A stretch of DNA of 64,000 nt from Muraenolepis orangiensis (lineage: Eukaryota; Chordata; Actinopteri; Gadiformes; Muraenolepididae), in contig CM051013.1 in the NCBI GenBank assembly GCA_027704905.1, positions 5,710,215-5,774,214 on the forward strand. The letters run 5' to 3'. The notes beneath the pieces were generated by a model that searched no databases, had not been told where the DNA came from, and saw nothing but the letters and a program-made list of their open reading frames with translations. A program made the translations under genes and the position numbers. Of this stretch, positions 51,581 through 64,000 are shown one piece after another (the first letter of the stretch is position 1; every line of letters begins with the position of its first letter).

Positions 51581-52189
51581 AAATAATAAGCCGTTCAAGA
51601 TGACGTAACAATACAGTTTGCCACAGGTCACTTGTTCGCAATGGCAGCATAATATTCAATATTTAAAAGAAAAGGCCAAACTAAATAATACAACAAGTGA
51701 GGGAGAATCAGAGTGGGCGGAGTGCTTGAGAAACTTCCCCTAGGCCAATTCAGAGGAATGAGACAGATCTGTCCAAAAAATGTAAAAAACCTTGGATAAA
51801 TATAATGAAGACATTGCTGTATGGCTCTCAGGTTCAACATTTCCCCTCGCTAGCGCTCGCCTCCTGAGACCATCCCGATATTTTGTGTTTCACAATGAAT
51901 ATCAGTCGCTTAACTCTGCAGATTGCAACACTTTCTTGGGGCGTCCAGGCGTTAAGATTTGGCAGACCGCGGCGCTCCTTGCTTCATCGTGAACTGGACT
52001 GAGCCGATTGGTCGTTTCATTCTCAATTTTTGGCAGGGGCTAAACCGATTCCAAACAGAGACACGGAACGGGAACTCAGGAGCTCTCCTGAGGCTATATA
52101 TCATTTGAACTTTATTTGCAAATTCCAATCACGCATTCAATCACTCACATACAGAATACTATTTGAATCTTTAACCGGCAACTGTTGAT

Positions 52190-52505
52190 AGAACTGCATA
52201 TCCCTGCCCACTACCTGCTGTGTATACATTTAGATATATTCATCCTGCTCTTCCTAATTGCATACCCCTGACACCTGTTAAATACCTACCTGTATATATA
52301 TATATATATACACCTATTATTATTATTATTATTATGCACATATCTCATACATAGTAATCGTATAACTAGTAGACTGTCTTTTAGCAACTGTAAACTGCAC
52401 TTTACTTTACCTTACTTTACTGCAACATTTGCACTCTGGTTAGATGCTAAATTATTTTCGCTGTACTGTACTTTTGTGCTGTGCAATGACAAATACATTT
52501 GAATC
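52190..52505. mobile_element. Dispersed element A, long copy, reverse
   Basis: ATTTGCACTCTGGTTAGATG, TTTTCGCTGTACTGTACTTT, and a tail CATTTGAATCTAATCTATC. The long inner part matches 31600-31870 reversed. Confidence 0.75.
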
Positions 52506-53152
52506 TAATCTATCACATACACTTGAAAGTGGACGCTACGTGTGATTCAGATGTTTTTCTTAGCGTTCACTTTCAACTGGCGTTCAAGGCTTCATTGAGC
52601 TAAAGTCTACCTCCTACCCTCAGGCCTCAACCCTCTCCCACAGAACCCCCCTGTCACGCAGCCACACACCTGCCCCTTTTACTTTCTGCACATTTTCCCA
52701 AAATGCCGGAGATTTATTTCTGAGAGGAACTTGTGAACTATGAATCCACTATGAATACCCGACCAATTGACTCAATCTTCCCCCAGTAAACAGAGAAGGG
52801 GCTTGTTTTTGTTTACTCAGACCCGAGATGTATAAGTCCGGGGAGACGTTCCTCCTTTATTTATTCATCCCCCTCCACCCCCCCACCCCCTCCAAGAGAG
52901 TACCAGCGGGGTCATAATAGCTGGGCTTAATGAGCACTATGATATAGCTCCGCTAGCTTATTGGCAGGGTTTGGATGCCGTCCGGGTGTGGAAAACCATT
53001 ATTCACTCCTCAAAGAAGGGCTGCCCATATACCAGGCTGGTATACAGCCTACACAGCACTGCGTCTGTGTAGAGGAAGGGACAGCACACAGCACACAGGA
53101 GTGGAACAAGAGAGAGAGAGAAAGAGCATTTAATGTAATGCCTTCATCGCGC

Positions 53153-54948
<1,796 letters not shown>

Positions 54949-54991
<43 letters not shown>
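54949..54991. repeat. (CA)n microsatellite
   Basis: About 20 units, preceded by G-rich GGGGGAGGG sequence. Confidence 0.95.
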
Positions 54992-54993
<2 letters not shown>

Positions 54994-55090
54994 CCGTCCC
55001 AAAACAATGTTAGAGGGGTCAGACGAAGATTCGGTTAAAAGATTTTCCCCCTTTTCTTGTGACTGGTTCTCTTGGTGGATCGTGAGGTAC

Positions 55091-55496
<406 letters not shown>

Positions 55497-56008
55497 GGGC
55501 TAAGTGATTATAAGTGTGTGGCGGAGGGTTCACAGGTCAGTGCTATGAGACGGAGACACGCGGGCCATCGAAGCACCGCCAGATGTTCTCCTGCAGCGGG
55601 AGCGAGGCGTCATCGGGAGGGGCGCTGGAAGACAAGTAGACCAAAAAGACGGATTCAGAGACGGAAACAGGAGGGAGGAAAGAGGCGAGAGATTGAAGGA
55701 TTAGACTCATTTGTTGTACTTAATTGCGCGATGGCTTTTTAATTTTGGCAATTTATCAGTGCGTTCCAGTGAGTTTTTTTTCTCTTCTTTTGCCAAAGGC
55801 ATTGCTTGCAATTTACAAGCCATAGAGGAATTTAGACAATTTATTAATTCCCCACGTGCAGCATTTTAGTACTGAAACTACTATTTTTTTTTTAATACCG
55901 CTTAGGCGAGATCACTGCGGTGGTTAGGATTTCCCCTCCAGATGATTACAAGCAGCCTCCCAAAGAACAACTAACTGCCGACCTGCATCACCGCTGCTTT
56001 CCTCCTTC

Positions 56009-56052
56009 TTCTTCTTCTTCTTCTTCTTCTTCTTCTTCTTCTTCTTCTTCTT
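56009..56052. repeat. (TTC)n trinucleotide repeat
   Basis: About 14 TTC units. Confidence 0.95.
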
Positions 56053-56895
56053 CACCACCACCTGTGTGTTCCCGGGGCGATGGCAGGGTGCTATATCCGT
56101 AGACAGTGGGAAGGAGGCCTCCACTCGGGGGCCCCCCCCTCCTAATCCCGGTATCAGTACCACTCTATTACACTCGTGTACCACTCACTCCCACAGACAA
56201 TTTCTCAAAGACTCAAAAATTAGCACTAACACGTCTTGGTGCGGTGGAGGTGGGCGGGAAAGGAGAACCAAAACGGAGAGCCCCTGGCCGGGAGCCAGGT
56301 GTGAATAAACAAGAAGAGACGGCGCCTCCCACCCCCCCCCTCTCCACCCCCCCCCCCCCCCCCACCTCCGAGATGGAGGAAATCAATCAAGGGCTCTGGA
56401 GCCGCTGCGCCGCGCCCTTGCACCGCAACGCCAACTCCCCCATCTTGCATTATTTGTGCAACCGCGGCGCAGGCCGAAAAATGTGTCTACACAAACCCAT
56501 ACGTCATCCGGAAAACTGACGAGGAATCGGCAGGACTTGAGAGGGGAGATGAGAATACGACCGTCGCTTTGTTATGTTTACTCGTGTGTACAGTGGAGCA
56601 GTTGCGTTCGGCTGAGCATTCCGTCGTTCTCTGAGGAGATGGCGGAGGCGGCGGCGTATGGGGAAGGTGGAGGAGGAGGAAGGAGGAAGGAGGAAGGAGG
56701 AAGGAGGAGAGTGGATGAATTACCCGGGGAGTCGATGAGACGACACAGCGTGACGATAACATGCTGTTGTTTATGCTGGCCGTCTGTGAAAACAAACAGG
56801 GATAGGGAACCCGTCGGTGTGGGAGAACAGAGAGGGCTTGTGCAGAGGTGGGCAGGGAGTGAGGGTCATCCGCCTGCCAGAGGCCTCGGAGACAC

Positions 56896-56897
<2 letters not shown>

Positions 56898-56952
<55 letters not shown>
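56898..56952. repeat. (GT)n microsatellite
   Basis: About 27 units. Confidence 0.97.
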
Positions 56953-56954
<2 letters not shown>

Positions 56955-57049
56955 GTCTTGTTGGAACAGTAGCTAAGTGTGATTTTGTGTGTTTTTGTGC
57001 GTAATTAGACAGGACAATGCGCTAGTGAGGGATAATGCACAACTAGGTG

Positions 57050-57790
57050 TGCCGATATCGAAGGGACAGGATATTAATTTTGCTGTACTGTACTTGCAAT
57101 GACAGTACATTTGAATCTAATCTAATATGTTGTGAAAAACGAAATATATATACTGATATACTTATGAATATTGGTATTGGTAACGGTGAATAATGACACT
57201 TTTGCTGTCATGTGACATTATGTGACGATTTGATCGCTTATAGTTTTGGTTTGCTGATTGTTGTATTGACCCTATTTGCAGAAGCAGAATAATGCAGAAT
57301 ATCGCATGCATCAAAGTTTATAGTGCCATGTATATTGTGCTATTATGTTAATATGTACAGTACATTTGTGTATTCTCTTGTAATTTGGGTATTTTTGTAT
57401 TTCTGTACATTTTTGTAATTAAGTAAAATTAAGCTTAAGCTTGTAAGTAAAATGACATTTTTGTAATTTTCTCTAAAAAAACGGTTACATTTCGGTAACT
57501 TTTGCACCTCTTCGGAGCTGGTGATAACAGTACATTGTACACTGTACCTTATACTGTACATATGACAAATCAACTACATCTGAATCACATTTACATTTTC
57601 TCTTTCTCCGTGATTTTGCCATCTAGTTAGTTCCATCCAGCAGTCTACTGGTAAATCCTTTTTATACCTAGTAGACTGTTTTTACATACTATTTCACCAC
57701 TGTACATTGTTGATACTGTGCACTTTACTGTTTCATTTGCACTCTGGTTAGATGCCAACTTGACAAAACATTTGAATCTGATCTAATCAA
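57050..57790. mobile_element. Two reverse fragments of element A flanking a second dispersed repeat
   Basis: Element A tails at 57060-57125 and 57655-57790. Between them (57475-57595) is the repeat also found at 16690-16810. Confidence 0.6.
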
Positions 57791-58678
57791 ATCTAAACGG
57801 GGTGGTGGTGCCTTTAACAACTCCCATCTGGCCATCCATCTCATCAATCATGATCACATGATTTCCAAGGGGAGGCTTTAATGCAGAGCTCCAAATATGG
57901 AGAGGACTCCTATTTTCAGATCTTTGTCACGGCCGATCCAAGGAGGCGAGACAAGGTTTAACGTGACGCCAGATTAAATTCCCTCATCTAAAAAGACGCT
58001 GACATCAGAAAGCCAACTTCCCCCCCCACCACCCCAGATGGTTGTCACCATCTGCGAGGCGGCCCTAGCCTTTCTTGAACATTTTAGCTCACCTGCGTTG
58101 AAATTCTAAATTAAGTGTACGTATTGGAATTTTATCCAAAAAAACCAGAGGGAAATAAATTGCCGCTTCAACCTAAATAATTGATTCCTCTGTTCACGCA
58201 AAGGTCAACTGCCGAAACGTGTGCGCAGACCTTGTCTTTGCCAACAATGGCCAGTGGTGGACAAAGACACATACAAGAAAGGAAAGAAAGGGAAGGATAC
58301 ACACGTTTAGTGGTGTTTCAACCGATTGTGATCGATGAGAGAAAATGGTTTTGGGGATCTCGGTGCCATGAGTGTGTGTTGTTGGTATTTCCCTATTACC
58401 GCTCTCTCCCACCGCTTATTGATCCGTCTGTTCTTTTCATCTGAAACCAACGAACCTGCACACAGGAATAATGGATGAATGCAGAACACACTGATTGTAA
58501 ATCACAGCACCGGCTCCTGTAAATAATAATCAATCATTATCTATAAATTATAATGAATAATTTACATTATTGATAATCATCAAATCAAATGAGAATCAAT
58601 AATAATAATCAAGCAAAAAATGTCCACTCCTTCCCCATTTCACACAGTTCTGATTGACAGGTAAGATGTATTCCCCTA

Positions 58679-58729
58679 ATCAATCGGTAAAGAGATGCCC
58701 TGATAAAGGGCATCTCTTTACCGATTGAT
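58679..58729. other. Perfect 22-bp inverted repeat with 7-nt loop
   Basis: Arm CAATCGGTAAAGAGATGCCC (plus two more paired bases outside) faces its exact reverse complement across the loop TGATAAA. It lies in single-copy DNA. Confidence 0.8.
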
Positions 58730-58799
58730 GTAAATTGGCTGGAAACAGATTCTCACAGTGCATTATAGTGACCAACAGCTGACCGGTGACTATGCCATT

Positions 58800-59690
58800 A
58801 CTAGCAAGTTACACTCAAATGATAGCTCTTAAATCGTACACACGTTAAACAAAGTTTTTTAAGCAATTAACACATGAATTAATTTATAGGTCAGAACAAT
58901 TCCACTTGCTTGAACAATTTCCAACGTCGACAATTGTTATAGTTAACCTTACGAAAGTACTTTGTGTGGTGTGACTCCTTTCTTGAGAGACAAACTTTTA
59001 ATATGGCAACTGGAAGTGATCAATCCTCTTTAAGGTGTGCCCCATGGCGTCACCGTTACAGACATCCGGTTGAGGAGCTACACTGTGTTTAGGACATTGC
59101 TCCTTACCTTATTACGTTTTGCACCAACTAGCCGAAATGATTTCCTCCATCCGGGGTCTTCCTTATGAAGGTCTTCCTCGTGAGCTAGCGTACCATCAAG
59201 AGATGAGTGTTGTGCCCCCACGCTCTAATCAATCCCAGGTGTTGCCCATCATAATCGGGCCTGCTGAGGCTAATGAACACCTGGGATCTACCCTTCTTAA
59301 GGCTGCCGAAGACCGACGTCGGTGGCTTGATCAATGAGAACCTTATGGCTCCCTCACACTCGAGAACCCTTGTCTCCAGCTCCGACTACGTCGCGTCTCG
59401 TCCTACCCCCCCCTTCCCCCCCCTGCTCCAAGGACCCTGTCCGCGTTCCACCCTCTGGACCATCTCCCCGTGTACCTCGTAACCTCGATCCAATCCTACC
59501 CTGTTGTTTTTGAGGTTGTGGATCTTTCAGTAAAGACATTATCCGTTGTTTTGGTTGTCCTGTCTCTTCTTCTAGGTTCTCTGTTACATTTGGCTAGCCG
59601 GTCTCGTTGGGTCCCAACAATGAGAAGACAAATTGCTCCTGTGTATTATGAAAGATTGAAGATGTTTTAATTTGCGATAAATATTTGATT
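58800..59690. other. Gene-free DNA, includes an unexplained 72-codon ORF
   Basis: An ORF at 59119-59337 shows no recognised domain and no splice context. A C-rich run is at 59405-59421. Confidence 0.4.
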
Positions 59691-59745
59691 GTGCAACACA
59701 TACAATGGAATGCTTACTCCCCATTCCCTCGTGCAGAACGAATTT
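59690..59745 (-). mobile_element. LINE 3'-end scrap
   Basis: ACAATGGAATGCTTACTCCC is the reverse of the L2-like LINE 3' end. Confidence 0.65.
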
Positions 59746-59811
59746 CCACAAAATAACTACACTATGCTATACTAAACTATGCAATACTATACTACATTAA
59801 AAACAACACTA

Positions 59812-60030
59812 TGGGCGGCAGTATAGCTCAGGAGGTAGAGCGGTCACCTCACAACCGGAAGGTCGCTGGTTCGATCCCCCGGCTCCTCCTAGCAAAAACT
59901 GTAGAGGTGTCCTTGAGCAAGACACCCTAACCCTAACTGCTCCTGACGTGCTGACTCCGCCGTCGGTGAATGTGAGGCATGACTTGTAAAGCGCTTTGGA
60001 TAAAAGCGCTATATAAAAGCATCCATCACC
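59812..60030 (+). mobile_element. tRNA-derived SINE of a second family
   Basis: AGCTCAGGAGGTAGAGCGGT (A box) and GGTCGCTGGTTCGATCCCC (B box), then TGTCCTTGAGCAAGACACC and AAGCGCTTTGGATAAAAGCG. It has the best preserved Pol III box pair in the window. Confidence 0.85.
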
Positions 60031-60062
60031 ATTACAACTATATGCTATAAACACTATTCCAT

Positions 60063-60310
60063 AACATTAGATTACATTCAGATTTATTGTCATTGTACAG
60101 TACAGCGAAAATAATTTGGCATCTAACCAGAGTGCAAATTTTGCAGTAATGTGCATGGTAATATATAATGTACAGTGGTTAAATAAGATGTGAAAACTGT
60201 CTAGGTATAAAAACAGGTATAAAATAACGTGTATGAGATATGTGCAGAATTATAGATATACAACATACAACATACAACATATATACAGGTAAGGATACAA
60301 GTATGAACAA
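60063..60310. mobile_element. Dispersed element A
   Basis: TAACCAGAGTGCAAATTTTG and GTGCATGGTAATATATAATG. Confidence 0.7.
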
Positions 60311-60360
60311 GTACTATACACAATAAAAATAACAATAAAGAGTCCGGTGGATTCAAGATT

Positions 60361-60515
60361 CAAGATTCAAGATGACTTTATTTATCCCGAGGGAAATTAA
60401 GGTAATTAAGGATGATACAGTATATACATACAAAGAAGGTGCAAAAAGCATTTTAAAGTGCCAGTAGTGCAGCAGCATCATGCATACAGTGCAGAACAGT
60501 GTAGTAGGAGAAAGT
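60361..60515 (-). mobile_element. L2-like LINE 3' UTR fragment, inverted
   Basis: TTCAAGATTCAAGATTCAAG (tandem tail), then AGCATTTTAAAGTGCCAGTA and GTGCAGCAGCATCATG: the reverse of 62,880-62,945. It sits head-to-head with the LINE that follows. Confidence 0.7.
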
Positions 60516-60649
60516 AGCTGGAGGAAAGCAGACGTGTTTCTGCGAGCTCTTATTTACTTACGTTACTCGTTTACTTGTACTTTTTACAACACTCTTGGGA
60601 TTACGGAACAATACAACTACAGACAACGCAACAAGTCCAGCTCATCTAA

Positions 60650-63004
60650 TCTGGAATTACTGGCTATCTGGCTAAGTGTTGCCCTTTTTACTTGCCGAGG
60701 GACATCTCCGCTATTCTCATGTCGGCGGTTTACATCCAACCACGGGCTGATGTGAACATCGCATTGGACGAAGTTTACATTGAAATTAGCAAACTTCAGA
60801 ATCGCTACCCCGAGGCAGTCCCCATTGTAGCGGGGTATTTTAACCACTGCAATTAAAAAAAGGTATTACCAAAATACTATGTCCGACCAGACAGAACAAG
60901 ACTCTTGATCACTGCTACACCACCATTCAGCACACTTATCGCGCTGTTGTGCGGCCGGCTTTCGGCAAATCAGACTCCGTGCTTCTACTTCCCGCTTACA
61001 AGCAGAAGTTGAAGACCACGCCCACAGTTGTAAAGAACGTGTGTCACTGGACAGACTATGCCGTACTATACCTGCAGGGGGGGCTAGAAATCACTGACTG
61101 GAGTGTATTCAAGACCATTGACCTTGATGTGTATGTATCATGTCACAGCATACATGCATGCATCCCGACCAGATCTGTTCGCTCATTCCCGAACCGCAAA
61201 CCATGGATGAATGCTGGCATACGGAACAAACTTATGGAACGGAGTACCGCTTTCACAACAGGCGACTCCGATCACTACAAGAAGGCCAAGTATGAACTCA
61301 GAAAAGCAATCAAGAAAGGTGAATTGGATTACAAAAAAATTGGAATTACAGTTCGGGGGCTCTGACACCAGACGTATGTGGCAAGGTCTGAGGATCCTCT
61401 CCAACTACAAGGGGAGCTCAGGGGCAGTCACCAACAATGACCCTAACCTACCAGACGAGCTAAACAAGTTATTTATTCGGTTTGAAAGGGACCATGAGCC
61501 GACCAACAACTTGAACATCCACCCAGAGGACTACGTTCTACAACTGTCCGAGTCCGAGGTCCGCAGAATCTTCAGGAGGGTAAAGGCAGGGAAGGCAGCC
61601 GGCCCAGACGGAGTTCCATCCCGTGTCTTCAAGACCTGCACTGACCAGCTGGCTCCTGTGTTCACCGACATCTACAATGAATCACTGCAACAGTCTGTCG
61701 TCCCAGTGTGCTTTAAAGCGACAATCATTGTGCCACTCCAATTTGCATACAGACCAAACAGGTCTGTAGACGACGCCATTTCCCTGGCACTACACGGCCC
61801 TGCAGCACCTAGACAGGAGGGAAACCTACGTCAGACTGCTGTTCATTGACTACAGCTCGGCGTTCAACACCATCGTTCCCTCCAAGTTGGTCCTGAAACT
61901 GAGGGACCTAGGTCTGGGCGCCCCCATCTGTAACTGGATTATGGATTCCTGACGGGCAGGCCTCAAGTGGTGAAGATTGGAAACAACATCTCCTCCACTC
62001 TGGTCCTCAAAACCAGAGCACCCCAAAGCTGCTGCCTCAGTCCCCGGCTGTACTCGCTGTACACACATGGCTGTACTGCCACGCAGAGCAATAATCGCAT
62101 TATCAAGTTTGCAGACAACACAACAGTCATCGGCTTGATAAGCGAGGGCGATGAATACTCTGTACGGAGTACAGAGATGAGGTAGTCCAGCTGACACGAT
62201 GGTGTGAGGACAACAGCCTTGCACTGAATGTCAGCAAGACTAAGGAGCTCATCGTGGACTTCAGGAGCCACCAGGGCACCCACTCCACCATCAGCCTGGA
62301 TGGGACACCGGTGGAAGTCGTCAGCTGCTTCCGTTTCCTTGGGCTACAGGTTTCCGATGGTGTGGACCCGCAACACGGAGGTCATGCTGAAGAAGGCACA
62401 CCAGCACCTCTATGCTCTGCGGTGCCTCATAAAAAGCGGAATAGGCCAGAGGTGGCTAGTGAACTTCTACTGTGGCACCGTAGAGAGCGTCCTGACGAGT
62501 GGCGTCACTGTGTGGTACGGCAACACCACTGCACACGACAAGAAAGCCATCCAGAGGGTTGTAAGGACGGCAGAGAAGATCATCGGGTGTGCACTTCCAC
62601 TTCCTTGCATTGAGGAGATCTGTAGGAACAGATGTCGGAAGAAGGCCATGTCCATCATAAAGGACTGCAACCACCCTGGGCACCATCTCTTCTCCCCCCT
62701 ACCGTCTGGTCGCTGGTTGCGCAGCATCCATACAAGTACAACCAGGTTTAAGGATCGTTTTTATCCACAGAACTACCTACTGAACTGCTAGGAGTGCTGC
62801 CACTTTCACTTTAATAAGATTGTCGTTAACATTACACTTACATACTTTGCTGGACTTTCTGGACTCATTACAGCTACTGCACTGTACTGCACTGTATTCA
62901 TGATGCTGCTGCACTACTGCACTTTAAATGCTTTGAAATCTTTTTGCACATTCAACAGATGTTCATACCATCTATCAGTCACTTTGCTGTCCTTTTTTTG
63001 TTCA

Positions 63005-63036
<32 letters not shown>

Positions 63037-63150
63037 GTATATATTATTTTTATGGTACTGGTTTTTGCGATGTTTACTGCGGGACGGAATGGGGAGCAAG
63101 CATTCCAATGTACTTGGATGGCAAATGGCAAATAAATATCTTGTATCTTG
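60650..63150 (+). mobile_element. Decayed L2/CR1-type LINE, ORF2 fragments
   Basis: Fragments of one polyprotein in shifting frames. The endonuclease end reads VPIVAGYFNH (the usual GDFN Asp is Tyr), then LDHCYTTIQHTYRAV, a spacer with WTDYAVLYLQG, and RT motifs KAAGPDGVPSRVFK, FAYRPNRSVDDA, FIDYSSAFNTIV and KFADNTTVIGL (the catalytic FADD is FADN). A segment between ATIIVPL and QFAYRPN is deleted near 61,740. The C-terminal part ends HPGHHLFSPLPSGRWLRSI, then a 3' UTR to about 63,145 with a TATCTTGTATCTTG tail. Stops and frameshifts are many; it cannot be active. The L2 assignment is by recalled similarity to fish elements. Confidence 0.85.
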
Positions 63151-63640
63151 TAGTACAGTACAGAACAGTGCAGTACAGTACAGAACAGTGCAGTATAGTA
63201 CAGAACAGTGCAGTACAGTACAGAACAGTGCAGTACAGTACAGAACAGTGCAGTATGGTACAGAACAGTGCAGTATAGTACAGAACAGTGCAGTACGGTA
63301 CAGAACAGTGCAGTACAGTACAGAACAGTGCAGTACAGTACAGTACAGAACAGTGCAGTATAGTACAGAACAGTGCAGTACAGTACAGAACAGTGCAGTA
63401 TAGTACAGAACAGTGCAGTACGGTACAGAACAGTGCAGTACAGTACAGAACAGTGCAGTACAGTACAGAACAGTGCAGTACAGTACAGAACAGTGCAGTA
63501 TAGTACAGAACAGTGCAGTACAGTACAGAATAGTGCAGTACAGTACAGAACAGTGCAGTATAGTACAGAACAGTGCAGTACGGTACAGAACAGTGCAGTA
63601 TAGTACAGAACAGTGCAGTATAGTACAGAACAGTACAGTA
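63150..63640. repeat. 20-bp minisatellite, about 24 units
   Basis: Unit CAGTACAGTACAGAACAGTG with C/T and A/G variants at two positions and one 5-bp insertion near 63335-63345. It starts directly at the LINE 3' tail. Confidence 0.95.
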
Positions 63641-64000
63641 TGGTAATGAGTCCAGCAAGTCCAGTAAAGGAGAAGAAGAAGAGAAGGTCTGACTCTTGCG
63701 TTGCCATTTTGGCCTCAAGGCTTCGGAGCAATCTACCCACGAAGGACTAGCAAAGAACATTTACGTCACTACTAAAAACCCATTTGAATAGCCTGGCTTT
63801 TATGTAAAACCCGGCTTCGTTTCTGTTTCCCTTTTACGGGCACTATAACAATATTTTTACACAAAACGAAACACTGTGTTGTTCGTCGTATTCAAATTCA
63901 TACTCGTAACAAACATTCTTCTCCCCCGTACGCTTTTATTTTGTATCCCTCTTAGCCGTTCCCCTCTCATAATGAACAATTAGGATGAAACAACTAATTA
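63641..64000. other. Right edge, nothing recognised
   Basis: AT-rich DNA with a short AGAAGAAGAAG run. No exon supported. Confidence 0.5.

Noticed and set aside
59119..59337. 72-codon open frame as a gene
   Set aside because: No domain, no splice sites in phase, and no promoter or neighbour support.
59812..59890. Functional tRNA gene
   Set aside because: A and B box sequences are present but the cloverleaf is not complete and a SINE body follows; it is a SINE head.
63012..63760. Open frames of 228-242 codons over the 20-bp minisatellite
   Set aside because: They are repeats of a 20-bp unit that happens to lack stops in several frames. No gene context.

Overview
This window is vertebrate nuclear DNA, almost certainly from a teleost fish. 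Its genes are split into short exons with GT-AG introns, it carries fish-type SINE and L2-like LINE debris, and it has a very high density of dinucleotide microsatellites (a density reminiscent of codfishes, which is only a guess). All three genes I can support lie on the minus strand, so transcription runs from high to low coordinates. All exon models were made by eye from splice-site sequence and reading-phase continuity; nothing was aligned.

Region 1 (about 1-7.6 kb): the 3' part of a myosin phosphatase targeting subunit gene, best read as ppp1r12b. Four internal exons carry the C-terminal region around LTPVRDEE and RRSTQGVTL. A separate start exon at 1089-1190 matches the short M20/M21 heart/smooth muscle isoform. 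A further start-like exon lies at 7550-7569. The shared leucine-zipper exons lie off the left edge.

Region 2 (9.5-13.6 kb): a four-exon gene I do not recognise. It predicts a 481-residue protein with a basic N-terminus, one membrane helix, a long coiled coil and a very acidic poly-Glu tail. A GC-rich promoter lies upstream.

Region 3 (13.7-17.6 kb): a minisatellite caught in a recent tandem duplication of about 1.45-1.5 kb, then a degenerate telomere-like array.

Region 4 (17-37 kb): a near-complete igfn1 gene (immunoglobulin-like and fibronectin type III domain containing 1, a skeletal-muscle Z-disc protein). I trace 27 coding exons with continuous phase, giving about 1,554 residues: seven Ig and four Fn3 domains, a helical motif, and an acidic Ser/Glu-rich linker made of six phase-1 exons. 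A TATA-like promoter and a 5' UTR exon lie near 37.1 kb. The neighbourhood of two muscle genes, igfn1 and ppp1r12b, fits the human 1q32.1 block where both occur.

Region 5 (37-64 kb): no gene that I can support. It holds SINE/LINE fragments, C-rich minisatellites, long GA/CT tracts, a perfect 22-bp hairpin near 58.7 kb, a decayed L2-like LINE (60.6-63.15 kb) and a 20-bp minisatellite that resembles part of that LINE's 3' UTR. I found no CRISPR, operon, phage or other prokaryotic feature.
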